Shown piece after piece: positions 5,528 to 9,369 of a stretch of 9,369 nucleotides of DNA. This DNA comes from an uncultured Clostridia bacterium (GTDB lineage: Bacteria; Bacillota; Clostridia; Christensenellales; UBA1242), in the NCBI GenBank assembly GCA_948439925.1, contig CAOJNR010000035.1, positions 1 through 9,369 on the forward strand, in the 5' to 3' direction. The translations under genes and the position numbers were made by a program. The notes under the pieces were generated by a model, which saw only the letters and a program-made list of their open reading frames with translations, was not told the origin of the DNA and ran no database searches. How positions within the stretch are numbered: position 1 is the stretch's first letter; the number at the start of each line of letters is the position of its first letter.

Positions 5528-6592
5528 TTATTCATCTTCATCTTCAATTTCATCCACAGTGCTGTGGGTGCGTTTGAGGGTGAGGGTGTGCTTTTTCAGA
5601 CCTTTGGTGTTTTTGGTGTGAGGCATGCGTGTGTAAAGTTTCTTTGTTTTGGCTTTTGGGTGCAACAGGTGTTTCCACTTGGTTTTGCTTAGGTCAAGAC
5701 CTTGCTTTTTGGCTTTGAGGAACGCTTTTTCGCCGACTGCTTCGCTAACCGAAGTTGAATATACGATTGCCGTTGGTTCAATGTCAGTCACGATAGATTT
5801 GATGAATGGCGCTTGATAAGTTGAAACAAGGCAGAGGAGCATTTTCTTATCTTTTTGTGAATACATGCCTTCAACATCAATTCGTGTCACGCCTTGATTG
5901 AACCTATTCATAATCTTCTTGGCAATTTCTTCGTCTTTGGTGCAGATGATATAGACGGCACGGACGGTTTTGATACCATTTAATATTTTGTCTGTAACTG
6001 TGCTTGAAACAACAACTGCAATGATTGTGTATAAAGTCAATTCAAGATTTTTGTAAACTATAAAAGAAAGTAAAAGCACAATGCAGTTGAGAATAAGGTT
6101 AACTTGACCAGGTTTGATTTTTGGGAACTTTTTGTTAACACTTAGTGCAACGATGTCTGAACCGCCAGTCGATGAGCCAAGTCTGAAAACAAATCCGCAA
6201 CCTATACCATAAATCACACCACCAATTATTGAGGCAAGCATGGTGTCTTCCATAAATTGAGGTGGTATTGGGTTATAGTCCATAAAAACAGAGTAACCAA
6301 TAGTGCCAATAAGAGTGAGAAAAGTGAATCGGAAACCAAAGCAAAGAAGAGCAATCACAAAAAGAACAATGTTTAAAATAATGTAAATGATTGAAGGAGA
6401 AATTTGAAGCCCGATATTGCCAAGCAAATATGAAAATATTGTTGCAAGACCAGAGAATCCACCAGGGGTGATTTCATTTGGGATATAAAAAACTTTAAAT
6501 GCGATACTCATAACAAACGCACCTAAAACTGTTAATAATGCATGAAAAATAAATAAAACATATTTATTCTTAAAAAATTCTTTAACTTTCAT
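5528..6592 (-). CDS. YitT family membrane protein (DUF161 repeats plus DUF2179), with charged tail
   Basis: This 354-residue inner-membrane protein has hydrophobic segments at about 11-35, 45-60, 65-88, 90-105, 117-137 and 163-197. It carries the YitT signatures ITPGGFSGLA (41-50) and LGSSTGGSDIVAL (138-150), and a soluble DUF2179 domain at about 210-290 (AVYIICTKDEEIAKKI to IVYSTSVSEAVGEKAF). The family is widespread in Bacillota and its transport or signalling role is unresolved. Residues 293-354 extend past DUF2179: a Lys/His/Thr-rich stretch and then an acidic end (VDEIEDEDE), which I do not recognise. No clear Shine-Dalgarno precedes the ATG at 6592, and the next Met is inside the first membrane helix, so the start stands by default. 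It diverges from the ferritin-like gene. Confidence 0.9.
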   Translation of the reverse strand: MKVKEFFKNKYVLFIFHALLTVLGAFVMSIAFKVFYIPNEITPGGFSGLATIFSYLLGNIGLQISPSIIYIILNIVLFVIALLCFGFRFTFLTLIGTIGYSVFMDYNPIPPQFMEDTMLASIIGGVIYGIGCGFVFRLGSSTGGSDIVALSVNKKFPKIKPGQVNLILNCIVLLLSFIVYKNLELTLYTIIAVVVSSTVTDKILNGIKTVRAVYIICTKDEEIAKKIMNRFNQGVTRIDVEGMYSQKDKKMLLCLVSTYQAPFIKSIVTDIEPTAIVYSTSVSEAVGEKAFLKAKKQGLDLSKTKWKHLLHPKAKTKKLYTRMPHTKNTKGLKKHTLTLKRTHSTVDEIEDEDE

Positions 6593-6601
6593 ATCACGAA
6601 T

Positions 6602-6629
6602 AATATAATATATTTTGTCGATTTTTCAA
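6602..6629 (-). promoter_or_regulatory. Putative yitT promoter, very close to the start codon
   Basis: On the minus strand, TTGAAA (6629-6624) and TATATT (6607-6602) are 16 bp apart. Only 9 nt separate the -10 box from the ATG at 6592, so the transcript would begin almost at the start codon. This fits with the missing ribosome binding site but is unusual for this genome. Confidence 0.45.
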
Positions 6630-6662
6630 AATGTTTTTCATAAAAGTTAAATATTTTGAAAA
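6623..6662. repeat. 10-bp inverted repeat spanning divergent promoters
   Basis: TTTTCAAAAT (6623-6632) and ATTTTGAAAA (6653-6662) are perfect inverted copies separated by 20 bp. Each arm contains a TTGAAA -35 box, one for yitT on the minus strand and one for the ferritin-like gene on the plus strand. Half-site centres are 30 bp apart, near three helical turns. It could be a shared operator or a by-product of two identical -35 boxes in AT-rich DNA. Confidence 0.5.
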
Positions 6663-6684
6663 GTTTTTAATGTTTTTGTATAAT
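6656..6684 (+). promoter_or_regulatory. Promoter of the ferritin-like gene
   Basis: TTGAAA (6656-6661) and a consensus TATAAT (6679-6684) lie exactly 17 bp apart. Transcription should start near 6691, giving a leader of about 36 nt with the ribosome binding site GGAGGGAG. This is among the best housekeeping-type promoters in the window. I see no convincing Fur or PerR box. Confidence 0.75.
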
Positions 6685-6726
6685 TAACTCCATGCTTGAC
6701 CAAAAATCAAAGCGGAGGGAGAAACA

Positions 6727-7965
6727 ATGAATCCATTTTTAGAAAAACCAAAGAAAATCGAAAGTCAAGTCATGAACTGGAAAATGCTTGCACCAAAACC
6801 ATATAATAAAGAGGAAATTGACCCATTCACACGCGTCAGATGCATTCTCATGAACGGAACGGAATATGAAGCAGTTTGGTCAAAACATCATGCTCATCGT
6901 CACTGCGCGGATAATGATGTGCGCAGATGCATTGCGATGATAAGGCGTATGGAACAACAACAGCAAAAATTGATTGCAGGCCTCAAACCTATTGACGAGA
7001 ATATTCTTGAAACGACTATCGGCTATGAACAACTTGCCGTCGACCTGACTGCATTTCTTGGCAATCGCGCAACTGACAAGAACGTCAAGAATGCACTTGA
7101 CTTTGCACTGCTTGAAGATTTTGACCATCTTTATCGTTATGCAAATCTCTTAGAAACCGACATGGGCGAGCATGCTGAAAAATATGTTGGCTCATATACT
7201 GAAATTATGCCTGGCAGACCAACCATTGCTCATCATCGTCATCCATATGACAGCGTCAAAAAGTCAATTTCAAATAAGAAGGCCGACCCAATAACCAAGT
7301 GCGACGTTATGATTATCACCGCCGCTGAACAGCAGACGATGAACTACTATATGAACCTTGGTGCCTTCTATAAAAATCAAAAGGGTAGGGAACTTTACAC
7401 TGAAATTGCTATGGTTGAAGAAGACCACGTTTCGCAATATGGCTCACTCATTGACCCAACTGCAACTTTGTGTGAAGACCTTCTCATGCATGAGTATGTT
7501 GAATGTTATTTATATTACTCAATGCTCAATGATGAAAGTGACCCGAATGTTAAAAAGATTTGGGAAATGCTTTTCCAGCAGGAGTTGACTCATTTGCATG
7601 AGGCTGTCAAACTGCTCAAAAAAGTTGACGGTAAGGAGTGGCAACAGGTGATTCCAAACGGAGAGTTCCCTGAATTGATAACATTCAGGAACAATAAAGA
7701 ATATATTCGTCGCGTGCTTGGCAAGACTGTCAGTTTGACTGGTGATCGTGAAGGATATATTGACGTCAAGAAACTTGATAAAAGTGACAACTTCTTTAAA
7801 TACAACAACAAGGTCAATTCAAGTCCTGAGAAAGAGTTGGGGCATGTGGTTATTTGTGACCATATCAAACGTTTTGGAGAAGACTATCGCGTTGAAGATG
7901 CACCACATCCAGTTAAAGCACTCAAAGACAGAAAGAGCGATAATATTTCGGTGGGAAGAGAGTAA
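6727..7965 (+). CDS. Ferritin-like (four-helix-bundle diiron) protein, hypothetical
   Basis: This is a 412-residue soluble protein. I do not recognise a named family, but the middle carries ferritin-superfamily metal-ligand motifs in alternation: Glu101 (YEQLAVDL) with Glu130/Asp131-x2-His134 (LLEDFDHLYRY), Glu201 (AAEQQTMNYY) with Glu231-x2-His234 (VEEDHVSQY), and Glu256/Glu259 (HEYVECYLYY) with Glu286-x2-His289 (QQELTHLHEA). A diiron site needs two such pairs, so there is one more pair than a single bundle requires. An N-terminal cluster HHAHRHC (54-60) and HHRHP (169-173) add further possible metal ligands. The last 100 residues look hydrophilic and lack motifs. The family suggests iron-dependent oxidation, peroxide removal or iron storage. 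No rubredoxin-type CxxC pairs are seen, so it is not a rubrerythrin. ATG at 6727 follows GGAGG (6714-6718) by 8 nt. It is a single-gene transcript, divergent from yitT. Confidence 0.7.
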   Translation: MNPFLEKPKKIESQVMNWKMLAPKPYNKEEIDPFTRVRCILMNGTEYEAVWSKHHAHRHCADNDVRRCIAMIRRMEQQQQKLIAGLKPIDENILETTIGYEQLAVDLTAFLGNRATDKNVKNALDFALLEDFDHLYRYANLLETDMGEHAEKYVGSYTEIMPGRPTIAHHRHPYDSVKKSISNKKADPITKCDVMIITAAEQQTMNYYMNLGAFYKNQKGRELYTEIAMVEEDHVSQYGSLIDPTATLCEDLLMHEYVECYLYYSMLNDESDPNVKKIWEMLFQQELTHLHEAVKLLKKVDGKEWQQVIPNGEFPELITFRNNKEYIRRVLGKTVSLTGDREGYIDVKKLDKSDNFFKYNNKVNSSPEKELGHVVICDHIKRFGEDYRVEDAPHPVKALKDRKSDNISVGRE

Positions 7966-8043
7966 ATTTTTTTCAGTTGAACTGGATTTTGCTAGAAAGT
8001 TTTATAATGACAATGCGAAAAAATATTATATGTGCGGGAAAAG

Positions 8044-8073
8044 AAAATCTTGGAGAAATCCAAGATTTTTTTT
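8044..8073 (+). terminator. Rho-independent terminator of the ferritin-like gene
   Basis: AAAATCTTGGA (8044-8054) pairs with TCCAAGATTTT (8059-8069), leaving a GAAA tetraloop, and the second arm runs into eight T's (8066-8073). It lies about 80 bp after the stop codon. Confidence 0.9.
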
Positions 8074-8170
8074 GGTCAACCTGTCAAGCGGGCGGAGCTC
8101 GCGCAGGCGTGTTGACCAAAGAGCGCACTGCCCACGCGCAAAAACGCACGAGCAGTGCGCCTTTTCCCGC
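8071..8170. repeat. GC-rich structured element with two hairpins, possible interspersed repeat or small RNA
   Basis: TTTGGTCAAC (8071-8080) and GTTGACCAAA (8111-8120) are perfect 10-bp inverted arms around a 30-nt GC-rich loop that itself contains the GAGCTC palindrome. GCGCACTGC (8123-8131) and GCAGTGCGC (8152-8160) form a second perfect 9-bp stem around a 20-nt loop, with GCG/CGC able to pair inside it. By hand count 65 of 100 bases are G or C at 8081-8180, against 26 of 100 at 8181-8280. The first arm starts inside the T-run of the terminator. No riboswitch or RNA family is recognised. A dispersed intergenic repeat is the simplest reading, and a structured RNA is the alternative. Confidence 0.55.
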
Positions 8171-8258
8171 ACAGTTCCCCGAAAAACCTTGTTCAAATTC
8201 AACCCTAACTTTCCGCCTCAAACTTTTTTTAAAAAAATAAAAAACTTTAAAAAAACAG

Positions 8259-8287
8259 TTGACAAATGTGTCAAAAATACGCATAAT
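8259..8287 (+). promoter_or_regulatory. Promoter of the nrtR-P-loop operon
   Basis: A consensus -35 TTGACA (8259-8264) and the -10 box CATAAT (8282-8287) are 17 bp apart, giving a start near 8294. The -10 box overlaps one TACGCAT half-site and the predicted start lies just before the palindrome at 8300-8318, as expected for a repressed promoter. Confidence 0.75.
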
Positions 8288-8318
8288 ATACCATGTAAGA
8301 TGCGTAAAAGTTACGCAT
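8278..8318. promoter_or_regulatory. Candidate NrtR operator (three half-sites)
   Basis: ATGCGTAA (8300-8307) and TTACGCAT (8311-8318) form a perfect inverted repeat with a 3-bp centre, just downstream of the predicted transcription start. A third half-site, TACGCAT (8278-8284), overlaps the -10 box in the same orientation as the right arm, 34 bp away. This layout would let a dimeric repressor block initiation. NrtR proteins are known to bind palindromes near promoters, and autoregulation is inferred here from position. Confidence 0.6.
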
Positions 8319-8329
8319 ACAAACAAAAT

Positions 8330-8338
8330 GGGAGGTGG
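8330..8338 (+). promoter_or_regulatory. Ribosome binding site that fixes the nrtR start at 8341
   Basis: GGGAGGTGG places GGAGG (8331-8335) 5 nt before the ATG at 8341. A GTG at 8335 is in frame but is part of the Shine-Dalgarno sequence itself, so the two-residue longer reading is unlikely. Confidence 0.8.
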
Positions 8339-8340
8339 AA

Positions 8341-8988
8341 ATGAATTTAAATAACCCTTTATATAAGGGGCAAGGAATTCATGTGATAGCATCAATCTTC
8401 ACAGTTAAGGACGGCAAGTTCAAGGTTCTTTTGATAAGGCGTGACAATGAGCCATTCAAAGATAAGTGGAGTTTGGTTGGTGGAGCGTGCTATAAAACAG
8501 AAGATGTTATGACGGCAATGAACAGAGAGATTAAGGAAAAAACAGGTATCAAGAATATCAAGCTTAACTTTTTTGATTTGTTTTCAAAACCAGACAGATG
8601 CAAACTTATGAGAATGCTTGGTGTGGCATATATTGGCGTTATTGATTGTGATCGTGTTGAAGTTTTAAAGAAAACATCTAAAACAAAGGATGCTGACTGG
8701 TTTGATATAGACCGAATTCCAGTGCTGGCGTATGACCACAACGAAATTGTTGAGTCAGCAATTCAAAAGCTTAAAGAACTCATTTTTGACACTAATATTC
8801 TCAAAAGCCTATTCCCTAAAAATTTCACTTTGCCAGAACTTTACAAAGCATATTGCGCAATTCTTGGTAAAGATATTGATAGGCGAAATTTTCGGAAGAA
8901 GATGCTTAGTGAAAAACTTATCGAGCCAACAGGTTTTGAAGAAGATGTGACAGGCAAGAAAAAAGCCAATTTATATCAATTTGTTTAA
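8341..8988 (+). CDS. nrtR: NrtR-type transcriptional regulator (Nudix domain plus winged helix)
   Basis: The 215-residue product has the NrtR layout: an ADP-ribose-pyrophosphatase-like Nudix domain (about 10-145) followed by a winged-helix DNA-binding domain (about 152-215). The C-terminal part shows the typical string FTLPELYKAYCAILGKDIDRR (162-182). The Nudix box runs from Gly48 to Ile70 and keeps G-x5-E (Glu54), x7, Arg62-Glu63 and Glu66, but the second Glu of the EE pair is Lys67. Loss of a metal-binding Glu suggests that it binds rather than cleaves its ligand, as in sensor-type NrtR proteins, which release DNA on binding ADP-ribose-like NAD products. The family usually represses NAD synthesis and salvage genes. 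Its promoter carries a three-half-site dyad, consistent with autoregulation. A P-loop gene follows after 9 bp and is probably co-transcribed. Regulator identity is strong; the regulon is inferred. Confidence 0.88.
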   Translation: MNLNNPLYKGQGIHVIASIFTVKDGKFKVLLIRRDNEPFKDKWSLVGGACYKTEDVMTAMNREIKEKTGIKNIKLNFFDLFSKPDRCKLMRMLGVAYIGVIDCDRVEVLKKTSKTKDADWFDIDRIPVLAYDHNEIVESAIQKLKELIFDTNILKSLFPKNFTLPELYKAYCAILGKDIDRRNFRKKMLSEKLIEPTGFEEDVTGKKKANLYQFV

Positions 8989-8997
8989 GGAGTGAAA

Positions 8998-9369
8998 ATG
9001 AAAACATTTGTTTTGAATTTATTTGGTGCGCCAGGCGCTGGCAAATCAACTTTTGCAGACTTACTTTTCTCATATTGCAAACTTTATGGCGTTTCATGCG
9101 AGAAGTTTGATGAGTTTGCAAAAGGACTTGCTTGGGAGAAGAACATGGTTGCTTTATCTGACCAAGCTTACATTTTTGGAAATCACTTTCACAACTTTAA
9201 AAGACTTGACGGTCAAGTGCAGTTAATAATAACCGATAGTCCACTGCCACTTGCCATTTATTATAACCGCGCGGTGAAATCTTTTAATCCAAAATTTTTT
9301 GACCAAGTTGTGCTTGACGGATACAATCAGTTTGACAATATAAACTATTATATGGTCAGAAACTTTCCA
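8998..9369 (+). CDS. P-loop NTPase/kinase-like protein, N-terminal part (cut by right window edge)
   Basis: The 124 visible residues start with a beta strand and a perfect Walker A motif, GAPGAGKST (10-18). LIITDSPL (77-84) follows as a Walker B or kinase-type acidic strand, with Asp80. The look of this N-terminal half recalls the NadR-type AAA_28 nucleoside-kinase and ATPase group more than AAA+ or ABC proteins, but the similarity is weak and I cannot confirm it. There is no signal peptide or membrane segment. The ATG at 8998 follows AAGGAG (8987-8992) by 5 nt, and the AA of that site is the end of the nrtR stop codon. Tight spacing after nrtR suggests one transcript and NrtR control. A role in NAD-precursor phosphorylation (for example nicotinamide riboside kinase) is an inference from that context. 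A general nucleotide-binding ATPase is the alternative. Confidence 0.75.
   Translation, partial: MKTFVLNLFGAPGAGKSTFADLLFSYCKLYGVSCEKFDEFAKGLAWEKNMVALSDQAYIFGNHFHNFKRLDGQVQLIITDSPLPLAIYYNRAVKSFNPKFFDQVVLDGYNQFDNINYYMVRNFP

Larger units (their letters stand above)
7966..8340. other. 375-bp intergenic region without a convincing gene
   Basis: This stretch runs from the ferritin-like stop to the NrtR start. It holds, in order, about 80 bp of AT-rich 3' region, a rho-independent terminator (8044-8073), a GC-rich block with two hairpins (8071-8170), an AT-rich stretch with long A and T runs (8221-8258), and the NrtR promoter and operator. Open frames that cross it on either strand lack ribosome binding sites and coding character. 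A consensus-like TATAAT at 8003-8008 has no acceptable -35 box (nearest TTGAAC is 20 bp away). Confidence 0.7.

Noticed and set aside
5495..5692. Plus-strand open frame opposite the yitT 3' end
   Set aside because: It is antisense to the charged tail and DUF2179 end of yitT and has a low-complexity, Phe-rich translation with no ribosome binding site.
7977..8073. Possible small RNA from TATAAT (8003-8008) to the terminator
   Set aside because: The nearest -35-like sequence (TTGAAC) is 20 bp away. The terminator is explained by the ferritin-like gene.
8071..8258. Riboswitch controlling nrtR
   Set aside because: The structured block lies upstream of the nrtR promoter (8259-8287), so it would not be part of that mRNA. 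No riboswitch core was recognised.
7742..8344. Plus-strand open frame of 200 codons
   Set aside because: It begins inside the ferritin-like gene in another frame, crosses a terminator and two hairpins, and has no start signals.
8084..8395. Minus-strand open frame of 103 codons
   Set aside because: It runs antisense through the nrtR start, operator and GC-rich island, has no ribosome binding site and changes abruptly from hydrophobic to Ala/Arg/Cys-rich composition. It may only reflect the GC-rich element.

Overview
The window looks like chromosomal DNA from a low-GC Bacillota, most likely a gut-type or uncultured member of the Clostridia. This rests on AT-rich intergenic DNA, strong GGAGG-type ribosome binding sites, standard stop codons (TAA, TAG and TGA all used) and families typical of that group (UPF0371/DUF1846, DegV, YitT, NrtR). 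The genus cannot be named from sequence alone. There are nine protein genes, two of them cut by the window ends. I see no tRNA, rRNA, CRISPR array, transposase or integrase.

Layout, left to right. (1) Bases 1-739, minus strand: the N-terminal half of a UPF0371/DUF1846 protein, running off the left edge. (2) A 190-bp, very AT-rich divergent control region with evenly spaced A-tracts. (3) Bases 931-3975, plus strand: a probable three-gene lipid operon of an MGDG-synthase/UgtP-type glycolipid glycosyltransferase, a DegV/FakB-like fatty-acid-binding protein, and a short-chain dehydrogenase whose start overlaps the degV stop codon. It ends in a strong terminator. (4) Bases 4000-5462: a divergent pair of a small XRE-type regulator (minus) and a class II Fic protein (plus). 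Fic is clearly more AT-rich than the flanking metabolic genes and the pair is bracketed by terminators, which suggests an acquired cassette. (5) Bases 5528-6592, minus: a YitT-family membrane protein with an unusual charged tail. (6) Bases 6727-7965, plus: a ferritin-like protein with repeated Glu/His iron-ligand motifs. It shares with yitT a divergent promoter region built on a perfect 10-bp inverted repeat.

(7) Bases 7966-8340: the only long stretch without a gene. It holds a terminator, then an abrupt GC-rich block (about 65% GC by hand count over 8081-8180) with two further hairpins, then an AT-rich promoter. (8) Bases 8341-9369: an NrtR-type regulator (Nudix domain plus winged helix) with a conspicuous dyad operator at its own promoter. 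It is followed 9 bp later by a P-loop nucleotide-binding protein that runs off the right edge. NrtR proteins usually control NAD metabolism, so the P-loop protein may be a pyridine-nucleoside kinase, but that is inference.

The best candidates for something undescribed are the structured GC-rich island at 8071-8170, the ferritin-like protein with three Glu/His pairs and a histidine cluster, the NrtR-linked P-loop protein with its three-half-site operator, and the coupling of a glycolipid synthase with a fatty-acid-binding protein and an SDR.
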